From: JBFGJY01 sp041576975
GTDB lineage: Bacteria > Pseudomonadota > Gammaproteobacteria > UBA4575
Direction of reading: 5' to 3'
DNA length: 23,541 nucleotides
NCBI GenBank assembly: GCA_041576975.1
Contig: JBFGJY010000038.1
Span: forward strand, 1 to 23,541
Part shown: positions 1-8,843 of the stretch, piece after piece
Layout of the letters: every line of letters begins with the position of its first letter
How positions within the stretch are numbered: the stretch's first letter is position 1
The notes under the pieces: model-generated
What the model saw: only the letters and a program-made list of their open reading frames with translations
Databases searched by the model: none
What the model was told of the DNA's origin: nothing
Program-made: the position numbers and the translations under genes

Positions 1-132
1 ATTCATTTATTAAACTGTGGCTGGATTTTGCTATGACTGTAGTAGTTGAAGCAATATTATTGAATACATAGCTCAAATGTAATACATGAAAAAGTTTTTA
101 TACGTTAGCCGGGACCACATTACTATAGGGTT

Positions 133-1173
133 ATGACTTCATTGGCCGATCAAGCCATATCATGGCGAGACAATCATCTTGTGTTACTTGACCAGCGCAA
201 GCTTCCGAATGAAATTCAATTCATCGAGTGCTACTTGGTAGCAGAGGTCATTGAAGCCATAAAAGATATGGTAGTTCGAGGCGCGCCTGCTATAGGAATT
301 ACGGCTGCTTATGGTGTAGTGCTTGCAGCTCGTGTCTGTTTTACAAACTCACCCAATAATTGGAAGGAATGTATTGAAATAGATCTTAAGGCCTTGCTTC
401 AAGCACGACCCACCGCAGTAAATTTAAAGTGGGCCCTTTCGCGCATGCGTGATGTCATTGTGACAATTAAAAAAGGAGATCCTGCACCAATTTTATTACA
501 AGTCGCGCAAGATATTCACCGAGAAGATATTCAAACGAATAAAACTCTTGGTAACTACGGAGCTAAGCTACTAAAGAATGACTCCATTGTGCTTACTCAT
601 TGTAATGCAGGGGCTTTAGCAACGGGTGGATATGGAACAGCACTAGGCGTGATTCGTAGTGCATATACACAAAATAAAATTAAGGGTATCTATGCAGATG
701 AAACAAGACCGTGGTTTCAAGGTACAAGACTCACTGCATGGGAACTACTTCAAGACAATATCCCTGTGACACTAATCTGTGATAGTGCAGCTGCAAGTTT
801 AATGCGTCAAAAGAAATTGGCTTGGGTGATCGTTGGAGCCGATCGCATCGCAAGTAATGGAGATGTCGCTAATAAGATTGGCACCTACTCATTAGCGGTG
901 ATGGCAAAACAACATGGAGTGAAGTTTATGGTAGCAGCACCTACAAGTACTATCGACATGGAGGTTAGGGATGGTGATGAGATCGAAATTGAGGAGCGCT
1001 CTCACAGTGAAGTGACAGTTTATCGAGACCACTCTTTTGGACCTGCAAAGGCACAGGTATGGAATCCCGTATTTGATATTACGCCTGCAGATTTAGTGAC
1101 TGCCTTGGTAACCGAGAGAGGTGTAATTAAACACCCAAATCTAAGCAAAATAGAAGCCTTGCTGAAATTATAG
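133..1173 (+). CDS. mtnA: S-methyl-5-thioribose-1-phosphate isomerase
   Basis: Isomerises 5-methylthioribose-1-phosphate to 5-methylthioribulose-1-phosphate in the cytosolic methionine salvage pathway. At 346 residues it has the normal family length. Family signatures are intact: RGAPAIGITAAYG (49-61), THCNAGALATGGYGTALG (155-172) with the expected catalytic Cys157, DETRPWFQGTRLTAWEL (189-205), and GADRIASNGDVANKIGTYSLAV (235-256) with the catalytic Asp237. These residues separate it from the related eIF2B-type subunits. The ATG follows a short GGG, so the ribosome site is weak. No other methionine salvage gene is visible. Its position directly before gyrA matches the mtnA-gyrA order seen in many gammaproteobacteria. 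I am sure of the function from the motifs. Confidence 0.96.
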   Translation: MTSLADQAISWRDNHLVLLDQRKLPNEIQFIECYLVAEVIEAIKDMVVRGAPAIGITAAYGVVLAARVCFTNSPNNWKECIEIDLKALLQARPTAVNLKWALSRMRDVIVTIKKGDPAPILLQVAQDIHREDIQTNKTLGNYGAKLLKNDSIVLTHCNAGALATGGYGTALGVIRSAYTQNKIKGIYADETRPWFQGTRLTAWELLQDNIPVTLICDSAAASLMRQKKLAWVIVGADRIASNGDVANKIGTYSLAVMAKQHGVKFMVAAPTSTIDMEVRDGDEIEIEERSHSEVTVYRDHSFGPAKAQVWNPVFDITPADLVTALVTERGVIKHPNLSKIEALLKL

Positions 1174-1295
1174 TATTTAAGCCGTTTTTCTTTTGGCTGT
1201 AGAATAAATCAACCCTCTGAAATGATTAAATTGATTTCTAAGGCATCCAATTCGATTTTAAATGACTTTTTTAAGAACCCACTATGAGGTACTTA

Positions 1296-1304
1296 TGATA
1301 TACT
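1296..1304 (+). promoter_or_regulatory. Candidate extended -10 promoter for gyrA
   Basis: TGATATACT carries an extended -10 element (TG-n-TATACT) about 45 nt before the gyrA ATG, in the 176-nt gap after mtnA. No good -35 hexamer lies 16-18 nt upstream, which is acceptable for an extended -10 promoter. It suggests gyrA has its own promoter rather than depending on mtnA transcription. Confidence 0.45.
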
Positions 1305-1349
1305 TTGATGCCCTAGAACGAATGTCTAATCCTTCTTGAAATCACGTTG

Positions 1350-3914
1350 ATGGCTGCACCTGCCAAAGAAATACTCTCGGTAAATCTCGAAGACGAGATG
1401 CGTCAATCATACCTAGATTACGCTATGAGCGTAATTGTGGGGCGTGCGCTACCTGATGTTCGAGACGGTCTAAAGCCGGTTCACCGGAGAATTCTCTATT
1501 CCATGTATGAGAATAATAACGTGTGGAATCGTCCGTATGTGAAATGTGCGCGTGTTGTCGGTGATGTCTTAGGTAAGTATCACCCCCATGGAGATACTGC
1601 AACTTATGATGCTCTTGTACGTATGGCGCAAAATTTTTCCATGCGGTATATGTTAGTAGATGGCCAAGGGAATTTTGGATCCGTTGATGGTGATCCGCCG
1701 GCAGCTTATCGATATACTGAATGTCGGATGATGCAGTTATCATCTGAAATTCTTGCAGATATCGATCGTGAAACCGTTGAGTATGCACCTAACTACGACG
1801 GTAAAGAAACTGAACCAACTGTACTTCCAACAAAAGTACCAAACCTATTAATCAATGGCTCCTCTGGTATTGCTGTGGGCATGGCCACAAACATTCCACC
1901 ACATAATCTAACCGAAGTAATCAATGCCAGTATTGCTCTAATTGAAAATCCCGAAGTGGATTTTCAGAAATTGACACAGCTTATACCAGGGCCTGATTTT
2001 CCAACTGCCGCGATCATCAATGGGCGAAAAGGAATTATAGAGGCATACCGCACTGGCCGCGGTCGTGTACATATGCGTGCGCGTACGCATATTGAGCAAG
2101 ATGAAAAAAGTGGGCGTGAACGAATTGTCGTAACGGAATTGCCGTACCAAGTTAATAAAGCCAATTTAATTATTAAGATTGCCGATCTGGTTAAAGAAAA
2201 ACGTTTAGAAGGGATTGCGCCAGATGGCTTGCGTGATGAATCTGATAAAGATGGCATGCGCATCGTTATCGAATTGCGTCGTGGCGAAGTGAGCGAGGTA
2301 ATTTTAAATAATCTTTATAAACACACACCTATGCAAAGTGTGTTTGGCATGAATATGGTTGCTCTTGTCGATGGTCAGCCACGACTTCTGAATTTAAAAC
2401 AGATTTTACAAGCATTCATACGCCACCGACGTGATGTCGTTACACGCCGTACCGTATATGAGTTACGTAAAGCGCGTGAGCGTGCCCATATCCTTGAAGG
2501 TCAGGCGGTAGCGTTAACGAATATCGATGAAATCATTGCATTAATTAAAAAGTCAGAGAGTCCTGCGGTTGCAAAAGAAAAATTAACAGCAAGATCATGG
2601 AAGCCTGGAATTGTAACCAAAATGTTAAAGCGTGCTGGTGCTGATGTTTCACGTCCCGAAGACTTAAGCTCCGAATATGGTATGCATGGCGGTGAATATC
2701 ACATCTCTCCTGTGCAAGCACAAGCCATACTTGATTTACGTTTGCATCGTCTTACGGGTTTAGAACAGGACAAGATAGTTAATGACTATACCGAGTTGCT
2801 CGATAAAATTATCGACTTGCTTGATATTTTGCAGGATCCTGAGCGACTGATGCGTGTGATTCGGGAAGAGTTAGAAATCATATGCGAACAATATGGCGAC
2901 GATCGACGCACAGAAATTTCTGAAACTCAAGTAGATCTCACCATGGAGGATCTAATCCCCGAAGAAGATGTGGTAGTCACATTGTCACATGCAGGCTATG
3001 CAAAATCACAACCATTGGATACCTATCGAGCGCAGCGTCGTGGAGGAAGGGGTAAGGCCGCGACTTCAGTGAAGGCGGAAGATTTTGTCGATCAATTATT
3101 TGTGGCCAACACCCATGACACGATTTTATGCTTTTCCAGTCGTGGTAAGGTTTATTGGCTTAAGGTCTATGAATTACCACAAGCCGGCCGTACCGCACGT
3201 GGTAAACCAATTATCAATCTTTTACCACTACAGGAAGGTGAGCGGATTAATGCTGTTCTACCTGTAAAAGACTATCGTGAAGATGCCCATGTCGTGATGG
3301 TGGCAAGTAGTGGCACAGTTAAGAAAACTCATCTCACAGAGTTTTCAAGACCGCGTGCTAGCGGCATTATCGCAGTGGATTTACGTGACAGCGATTATCT
3401 CATTGATGTAGCTGTGACCTATGGTGATACCGATATCTTAATGGTGAGTGATACAGGGAAAGCTATACGCTTTAATGAAAAGGATGTTCGCCCTATGGGC
3501 CGTAATGCCACCGGTGTGCGTGGAATTAAACTTGCTGAAGGTCAAAAAGTGATTGGGTTGATTACTATAACTTTGAATATGAATGCGACTGATATATTGG
3601 TTGCAACTGAAAACGGTTATGGTAAGCGAACAAAAATTGAAGACTACCCAGTGCAAAATCGTGGCGGCCAAGGTGTAATCGCAATTCAAACTGCAGGGCG
3701 TAACGGTAAAGTAGTGGGTGCAGTGGCGGTGTCAGAAGAAGATGAAATAATGCTGATTACGAATAGTGGAACTTTGGTAAGAACCCCAGTTAAGGACGTA
3801 TCACAAATGGGTCGCAATACACAAGGTGTGAGACTAATTCGCTTATCAGAGGAAGAGCGGCTCGTTGAAGTTGAAAAGATTGAAAACCTGGCCAACTCCT
3901 CAGAGAGCGTGTAG
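1350..3914 (+). CDS. gyrA: DNA gyrase subunit A
   Basis: The A subunit of the A2B2 type II topoisomerase that introduces negative supercoils; it cleaves and rejoins DNA. The start is taken as the ATG at 1350. A TTG immediately before it would add one residue, but only the ATG gives standard numbering: the catalytic tyrosine is then Tyr122 in AAYRYTE. The quinolone-resistance-determining region reads HPHGDTATYDALVRMA, so position 83 is Thr and position 87 Asp. The GyrA box QRRGGRG, followed by the beta-pinwheel C-terminal domain, marks this as GyrA rather than ParC. The protein (854 aa) lacks the long acidic tail of the E. coli enzyme and ends in a short Ser/Glu-rich stretch. The next genes downstream are on the opposite strand. 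Confidence 0.98.
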   Translation: MAAPAKEILSVNLEDEMRQSYLDYAMSVIVGRALPDVRDGLKPVHRRILYSMYENNNVWNRPYVKCARVVGDVLGKYHPHGDTATYDALVRMAQNFSMRYMLVDGQGNFGSVDGDPPAAYRYTECRMMQLSSEILADIDRETVEYAPNYDGKETEPTVLPTKVPNLLINGSSGIAVGMATNIPPHNLTEVINASIALIENPEVDFQKLTQLIPGPDFPTAAIINGRKGIIEAYRTGRGRVHMRARTHIEQDEKSGRERIVVTELPYQVNKANLIIKIADLVKEKRLEGIAPDGLRDESDKDGMRIVIELRRGEVSEVILNNLYKHTPMQSVFGMNMVALVDGQPRLLNLKQILQAFIRHRRDVVTRRTVYELRKARERAHILEGQAVALTNIDEIIALIKKSESPAVAKEKLTARSWKPGIVTKMLKRAGADVSRPEDLSSEYGMHGGEYHISPVQAQAILDLRLHRLTGLEQDKIVNDYTELLDKIIDLLDILQDPERLMRVIREELEIICEQYGDDRRTEISETQVDLTMEDLIPEEDVVVTLSHAGYAKSQPLDTYRAQRRGGRGKAATSVKAEDFVDQLFVANTHDTILCFSSRGKVYWLKVYELPQAGRTARGKPIINLLPLQEGERINAVLPVKDYREDAHVVMVASSGTVKKTHLTEFSRPRASGIIAVDLRDSDYLIDVAVTYGDTDILMVSDTGKAIRFNEKDVRPMGRNATGVRGIKLAEGQKVIGLITITLNMNATDILVATENGYGKRTKIEDYPVQNRGGQGVIAIQTAGRNGKVVGAVAVSEEDEIMLITNSGTLVRTPVKDVSQMGRNTQGVRLIRLSEEERLVEVEKIENLANSSESV

Positions 3915-4105
3915 CTATATCTACTGTTTTATGGTTTCCCGTTTAGACTTTATTGTTTAGGTTTATCTGCTAAGCAATTTTTTTTAAGTAATCATTTCAT
4001 GTAAGCCTCTACAACCCAATACGGTAAGCAGATACATAAAGACTAGTAAAGTTTATGCAAAAATTTGAAACAAGGAATGTTTCTTAAATATGATTATAAA
4101 AGTAA

Positions 4106-4375
4106 TCAGGTAATAAATTCTGACCGTCTTTCTAGGCCACTGCGCCGATCTAAATAAATAGTTGTGCCGTTTGTGCAGCTAAAAGGAAAAGAGTAATCAG
4201 CTTGCTTGCGGCGATCTACTTCTCGTCTATTCAGCAACGATAAATGCCCTATTGCCTTGTGACCTAAAATATTTATTCCGCTAGTTGATGCCATTAAAGT
4301 ACATGTCGAGAGTACTGTAATGCCTAGAATTAATATGATTAATCCCATTGATAATATGATGTTTACAAGTTGCAT
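4106..4375 (-). CDS. Small membrane-anchored protein with DRRSGLERR motif
   Basis: An 89-residue protein of unknown function. Residues 3-24 are a hydrophobic segment (IILSMGLIILILGITVL), probably a membrane anchor or uncleaved signal. It is followed by Cys25 in LSTC, which resembles a lipobox poorly because Thr sits at -1. The rest is polar and carries two arginine-rich motifs, RREVDRR (50-56) and DRRSGLERR (76-84), joined by FPFSCTNGTTIYL. A strong SD, AAGGAG, lies 7 nt before the ATG, among the best in the window, so I regard it as a real gene. It is downstream of the epimerase on the same strand with a 176-nt gap, so it may have its own promoter. Function not assigned. Confidence 0.7.
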   Translation of the reverse strand: MQLVNIILSMGLIILILGITVLSTCTLMASTSGINILGHKAIGHLSLLNRREVDRRKQADYSFPFSCTNGTTIYLDRRSGLERRSEFIT

Positions 4376-4551
4376 GTATTTGCTCCTTGTTCGTTGCTTT
4401 GCGTAAATCGTTAAGCTAGGTGAGGTTGATTACGCTTTGTTACTAATCAAATCAAATAGCTATAACTAGTAATACTATAAAACGTGGTGAATAATACATA
4501 ACTCACTGATTTTAGGCAAGAGAACACCGCTAGAATACTTTCTTAAATCAA

Positions 4552-5571
4552 CTAAATGGGTTTTTCAACACCAAAATACTGAAGATACCAGTCAACAAAC
4601 ATTTTGATTCCTACTTCTATACTTGTATTTGGCTTATAGCCTACATCAGTAATCAGATCCTCAATATCCGCGTAGGTATCTGGTACATCACCCGCTTGAA
4701 GTGGCAATAAGTTTTGCTGCGCTTTTATCCCAAGGCAATCTTCTAAGACTTGAATGTAGTGTTTGAGTTCGATTGGTTTGTTATTACCAATATTATAAAG
4801 TCGATACGGCGCGAAACTTGTTGCACTATCTGGGTTTTCGCCAGTCCAATCTGAGTTCGGCTTGGGTATTGTATCTAGTGTATGAACTACACCTTCAACG
4901 ATATCATCGATGTAAGTAAAGTCTCTACGATGATTTCCATAATTAAATACATCGATTGGCTTTCTAGCTAAAATATTTTTCGTAAACAAAAATAAAGCCA
5001 TGTCCGGTCGGCCCCATGGACCATAAACCGTAAAAAAACGCAGACCAGTTGTAGGTAACTTGTATAAATTACTATAAGTATGTGCCATCAATTCATTGGC
5101 TTTTTTTGTTGCTGCATACAAACTCATTGGGTGGTCAACATTATCATGTACAGAAAATGGCATTTTTGTATTTGCGCCATAAACCGAGCTGCTTGATGCA
5201 TACACTAAATGCTTAACATTATTATGTCGGCAAGCCTCAAGAATATTTATGAAGCCAACAAGATTTGTATCAACATAGGAGAATGGGTTTTCAATTGAAT
5301 ATCGTACACCGGCCTGTGCTGCAAGATTAATGACACGTTCAGGTTTAAATTTCGAAATAACCTTTAAAATTGCATCTTTATCTTCTAGATTTATACGGGC
5401 TTCAGTGAAAGTATCGAAAGCCTTTGTTCTTTCAAGTCGACTAAGTTTTAGGTTGACATCGTAATAATCATTTACATTATCAATTCCTAAAACGTTGTCA
5501 CCACGACTTAAAAGATAAAGTGAAACCGCAGATCCAATGAATCCTGCTGATCCGGTAACTACTACTTTCAT
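4552..5571 (-). CDS. UDP-uronate 4-epimerase-like NAD-dependent epimerase (SDR family)
   Basis: An extended short-chain dehydrogenase/reductase predicted to invert C4 of a UDP-sugar acid, most likely UDP-glucuronate to UDP-galacturonate, for a surface polysaccharide. The Rossmann motif TGSAGFIG is at residues 6-13. SSSSVYG (126-132) supplies the catalytic Ser region, and YAATK (152-156) gives Tyr152 and Lys156. The N-terminus (IDNVNDYYDVNLKLSRL) and the substrate region (RFFTVYGPWGRPDMALFLFT) resemble UDP-glucuronate 4-epimerases. Length (339 aa) is normal. It starts 39 nt after the UDP-sugar dehydrogenase on the same strand, so the two probably act in sequence: oxidise C6, then epimerise C4. 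Given the HexNAc-type dehydrogenase next door, a UDP-GlcNAcA 4-epimerase activity is the main alternative. The SD is weak. Confidence 0.85.
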   Translation of the reverse strand: MKVVVTGSAGFIGSAVSLYLLSRGDNVLGIDNVNDYYDVNLKLSRLERTKAFDTFTEARINLEDKDAILKVISKFKPERVINLAAQAGVRYSIENPFSYVDTNLVGFINILEACRHNNVKHLVYASSSSVYGANTKMPFSVHDNVDHPMSLYAATKKANELMAHTYSNLYKLPTTGLRFFTVYGPWGRPDMALFLFTKNILARKPIDVFNYGNHRRDFTYIDDIVEGVVHTLDTIPKPNSDWTGENPDSATSFAPYRLYNIGNNKPIELKHYIQVLEDCLGIKAQQNLLPLQAGDVPDTYADIEDLITDVGYKPNTSIEVGIKMFVDWYLQYFGVEKPI

Positions 5572-5610
5572 ATTAAGAGAATTCTATTTTGTTATCACAT
5601 TAATGAATGT

Positions 5611-6885
5611 TTAAAGTCTTCCATCAACTTCGCATTTAGGTAGCACATTTTTTACATCATAAAGAACGTGATTTTTTTTACCAAGTGCATGCAATTCATG
5701 TGGACCCATTTCTTTGAATTGATTGTGATTCACTGCGAATATGATTGCATCGTATTTATTTGTAGGAAATTTTCTTAAGAAAGGAACCTTATACTCATGT
5801 TCAGCTTCATTGGTGTCAATCCAGGGGTCATAGATATCGATCTGTGCATGATAGCTGTCGAATTCTAGTACAATGTCAATTACACGCGTATTCCGTATGT
5901 CCGGGCAATTTTCTTTAAATGTAAATCCCAGAATTAGAATCTCGGCATCCACTACATGAATCTTTTTTTTCGTCATTAATTTAATTACGCTCTCTGCAAC
6001 ATATGGCCCCATACCATCATTGATGCGACGGCCTGATGTTATAATTTCAGGGTTATACCCGATCTCTTGTGCCTTGTGTGTGAGGTAGTAGGGATCTACA
6101 CCAATGCAGTGTCCGCCAACTAAACCAGGGCGAAATGGAAGGAAGTTCCATTTGGTGCCTGCGGCTTCCAATACTTCCAATGTGTCAATATTCATGCAAT
6201 TGAAAATCAGTGATAATTCATTTATCAATGCGATGTTGACATCACGCTGAGTATTTTCAATGACTTTTGCTGCTTCTGCGACTTTTATAGAACTTGCTTT
6301 GTGTGTGCCGGCACTGATGATATTTCGATACAGCTGGTCTACAAAATCTGCGACTTCAGGGGTTGAGCCTGAGGTAATTTTTTTTATATTAGTCAACCGG
6401 TGTTCTTTGTCTCCAGGATTGATACGTTCCGGGCTGTAGCCAGCAAAGAATTCACTATTAAATTTTAACTTAGAAACGGACTCTAAAATTGGTACACAAA
6501 TATCTTCGGTGACACCAGGATATACCGTGGATTCATATATTACGATATTCCCTATGCTAAGAACGCTTCCAACAGTTTTAGATGCCAGTTTTATAGCTGA
6601 TAAATCTGGGACTTTTTGTTTGTCTATCGGTGTAGGTACGGTAACGATATAAACAGTGCATTCTTTTAGATCATCGACATTGTTAGTAAATTTTAAATTT
6701 GACGAATTGGAAAGTTCCTTGTTTGTGACTTCTAATGTGCGGTCAATTCCTTTATTTAATTCTTCAAGTCGATTGGTATTAATATCAAATCCGAATGTTG
6801 GTAGAATTTTTCCAAATTCAACAGCCAGAGGTAGGCCTACATACCCCAAGCCAATTATACCGATCTGTATATTTTGAAGATCCAC
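5611..6885 (-). CDS. Nucleotide-sugar 6-dehydrogenase (UDP-glucose/UDP-HexNAc dehydrogenase superfamily, TviB/WbpO-like)
   Basis: Predicted to oxidise the C6 hydroxyl of a UDP-sugar twice, using NAD+, to give a UDP-uronic acid. The N-terminal Rossmann motif GLGYVG is at residues 12-17, followed by the VTVPTP loop (81-86). YSPERINPG (150-158) matches the family, and the catalytic cysteine is Cys260 in GGHCIGVDPYY (257-267). A C-terminal UDP-binding domain follows with FKENCPDIRNTR. The FRPGLVGGHCIGVDPYYLT context and the YSPERINPGD motif are more like the UDP-N-acetylhexosamine dehydrogenases (TviB, WbpO, CapL) than plain UDP-glucose dehydrogenase. The substrate is therefore open. Length is 424 aa. 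The start is a GTG with no clear SD. It lies 39 nt before the epimerase and 181 nt after the decarboxylase, on the same strand. Confidence 0.88.
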   Translation of the reverse strand: MDLQNIQIGIIGLGYVGLPLAVEFGKILPTFGFDINTNRLEELNKGIDRTLEVTNKELSNSSNLKFTNNVDDLKECTVYIVTVPTPIDKQKVPDLSAIKLASKTVGSVLSIGNIVIYESTVYPGVTEDICVPILESVSKLKFNSEFFAGYSPERINPGDKEHRLTNIKKITSGSTPEVADFVDQLYRNIISAGTHKASSIKVAEAAKVIENTQRDVNIALINELSLIFNCMNIDTLEVLEAAGTKWNFLPFRPGLVGGHCIGVDPYYLTHKAQEIGYNPEIITSGRRINDGMGPYVAESVIKLMTKKKIHVVDAEILILGFTFKENCPDIRNTRVIDIVLEFDSYHAQIDIYDPWIDTNEAEHEYKVPFLRKFPTNKYDAIIFAVNHNQFKEMGPHELHALGKKNHVLYDVKNVLPKCEVDGRL

Positions 6886-7066
6886 TACAGAATTAATTAT
6901 CTTTCTACTAAGGAATTAAGTGTTAAATAGGCGTATTTGGAAGTACTCTATTACATCTAAAGCATGAAAATGATTAAATTACGATTAAAACGATTTTAAA
7001 TTAGATAAAATGCAGATTATGTCTCATTAATTATATGTAGTTTGAAACCATCGACACAAATAAGCT

Positions 7067-8308
7067 TTATAACAATACTTCTTGAGCAACTGGGTGGCCT
7101 AAAAAATTAATAGGGCTGGCAGATAGACAATATGCGCCTGAGTTCATAATTGTAATATAATCACCAACATTACATTCGCTTAATTCAACATCATCAGCGA
7201 GTATATCTAAAGGAGTGCAGAGCTTTCCGGTAACTGTAACTTTTTCTATTTTGTGTGATGTGAGTTTATTGGCTACATAGACAGGAAAATTTTTTCTAAC
7301 TTTTTGGCCTAAGTTACCGCTTGCAGCGAGATGGTGATGCATTCCACCATCTGTAATTACATATGTTTTTCCTCGAGAAACTTTTTTGTCAACAACTTTG
7401 CAAACATAGACGCCACATTCACCCACAATATAGCGGCCAAGCTCAAGTACGGGATGTAACTTATCCGAGAATTTTCCATAATCTACTGCAGATAACAAAG
7501 TATTTAAGTTTTCCGCGACACAGTTTATGTCCAATGGGCGATGGTTTTTGAAATAGGGGATACCAAAGCCACCTCCTATATTAATAATTTTAACTGGATT
7601 ATTGCAAAGGTTGGCTAATTCGTTAAGCAGTTTAAAGGTGTGATTTTGTGCATCATTAATCGCATTGGGATCTAGGATTTGTGATCCAGTATAAATATGA
7701 AAACCTTCTAATAAAAGATTAGATTGATCGACCCATCGAATTATATCTGGTAAACATTCCTCATCAATGCCAAATGGACTAGACCCACTAGCCATTTTCA
7801 TGCCTGCACGTTGTTGTATAAACTTGGGATTTACACGAATCAGTATTTTTGGAATTACATTTAAATTTGATCCTAGTTTAATTATTTTCTCTATCTCTAA
7901 TTTAGATTCAGCACTAATTATAACGTCGGATTTTATTGCTTCTTGTAATTCATAACTATTCTTACCAGGACCTGTGTAACAAATATTTTTACCCGGCATC
8001 CCAGCATCTATAGCGAGAATTAATTCATGAATGGAAGATACATCAAATCCGTCAATGTTCTGATGGATATAAGATACAAGGTCTCTAAATGGATTTGCTT
8101 TAATCGAATAATAAATCTTAAATTCTGGAGACAGCAAATTACGTAGAACATTTATTTTTTTCTCAATAACATTTTTAGAATAAATGTACAATGGTGTTGT
8201 GTATCCAAGGTGGAAAATATCGTTAAGCCCCATATTTCCAAATAATAAAGAATTATTATTCTGATCAAAGTAACCTAATGGATCAAAGTGTTCCAAGTTA
8301 TAGCTCAA
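7067..8308 (-). CDS. PLP-dependent decarboxylase, exosortase A-associated type (fold type III)
   Basis: A fold-III pyridoxal-phosphate decarboxylase of the diaminopimelate/ornithine decarboxylase superfamily. Lys70 in YYSIKANP should bind PLP. Other landmarks are HIYTGSQ (204-210), GGGFG (245-249), GKLCTPLD (361-368) with Cys364, and GAYCLSASP (391-399). DGGMHHHLAASGN (320-332) and the GKLCTPLD form are features I associate with the decarboxylases found in exosortase A (PEP-CTERM) polysaccharide clusters, rather than LysA. The usual EPGR motif reads ELGR (289-292). The substrate is unknown. No exosortase, AMP-ligase or PEP-CTERM protein is visible here. It is first in the minus-strand run ahead of the dehydrogenase and epimerase, which suggests a role in making an amine-modified sugar or glycan. 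The start is a TTG with no clear SD and is uncertain; the next internal Met is residue 26. Confidence 0.82.
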   Translation of the reverse strand: MSYNLEHFDPLGYFDQNNNSLLFGNMGLNDIFHLGYTTPLYIYSKNVIEKKINVLRNLLSPEFKIYYSIKANPFRDLVSYIHQNIDGFDVSSIHELILAIDAGMPGKNICYTGPGKNSYELQEAIKSDVIISAESKLEIEKIIKLGSNLNVIPKILIRVNPKFIQQRAGMKMASGSSPFGIDEECLPDIIRWVDQSNLLLEGFHIYTGSQILDPNAINDAQNHTFKLLNELANLCNNPVKIINIGGGFGIPYFKNHRPLDINCVAENLNTLLSAVDYGKFSDKLHPVLELGRYIVGECGVYVCKVVDKKVSRGKTYVITDGGMHHHLAASGNLGQKVRKNFPVYVANKLTSHKIEKVTVTGKLCTPLDILADDVELSECNVGDYITIMNSGAYCLSASPINFLGHPVAQEVLL

Positions 8309-8843
8309 TACTTATTGTTTGATGGATAGAAATAATAAATGCTTATTTAATTTATTGTTTTATGTTTCTCTACTCGAATTAGATATTTTAAATAATGATG
8401 CAGTCAATCAAACACAGGCATGGCTATAGTTAGATTTCTAAGCATGAAATATTAATAAAGCGTCTTTTGTAGACGTTCTGAAAAATTATAGTCATTATTT
8501 TATCAATTCTAATTTTGTGACGCAGTTAAAAAAAATTAAATAATTACTAAAATTGTGAGACAAAATTCCTTTATTTATGTGGTGAATAGAATTTTAATAG
8601 ATATTATCTGATTAAATATTAAACCCGCAGATCTATTTTTTGCTAAAACTACGCACTGAGTTGAATACTTATTTTTGGGTAAGCGGTACGATCTAATGCA
8701 AGAAAATTCTTTAAGACAACGAATTAACATATAGCAATTCAGCCCCAAGTTTGGGAATTACATAATTTGTGAGGTAATGATTGTAACGACATTTCTATCT
8801 ATCAATAATCTATCTTTACATCATTAATGGAAATTTTAAAAGC
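8309..8843. other. Divergent AT-rich intergenic region (535 nt) between decarboxylase and glycosyltransferase
   Basis: No gene is seen. It must hold the promoters for both the leftward sugar-gene run and the rightward glycosyltransferase. Visible structures are a hairpin CGTCT-TTTGT-AGACG at 8461-8475, an exact 8-bp inverted repeat AATTTTGT/ACAAAATT at 8511-8518 and 8560-8567, and CCCAAGTTTGGG near 8750. TTGTGA occurs at 8514 and 8554. The stretch is very AT-rich (15 G+C in 60 nt at 8461-8520). No promoter hexamer pair is convincing. Confidence 0.5.

Noticed and set aside
1..132. End of an upstream gene at the left edge
   Set aside because: Neither strand gives a reading frame with recognisable protein sequence across the first 132 bases.
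1180..1200. AGCC...GGCT stem after mtnA
   Set aside because: Four pairs around an 11-base T-rich loop, no T tail; likely chance.
1423..1788. Long minus-strand reading frame inside gyrA
   Set aside because: It lies wholly within a certain gyrA and has no recognisable motif; it is an antisense shadow.
3965..3990. Possible gyrA terminator: T8 run after TGCTAAGCA
   Set aside because: The palindrome leaves only a one-base loop and a stem of four pairs; not a credible intrinsic terminator.
4067..4083. Hairpin GAAACA-AGGAA-TGTTTC between gyrA and the convergent small gene
   Set aside because: Six pairs with no T tract; too weak to call a terminator.
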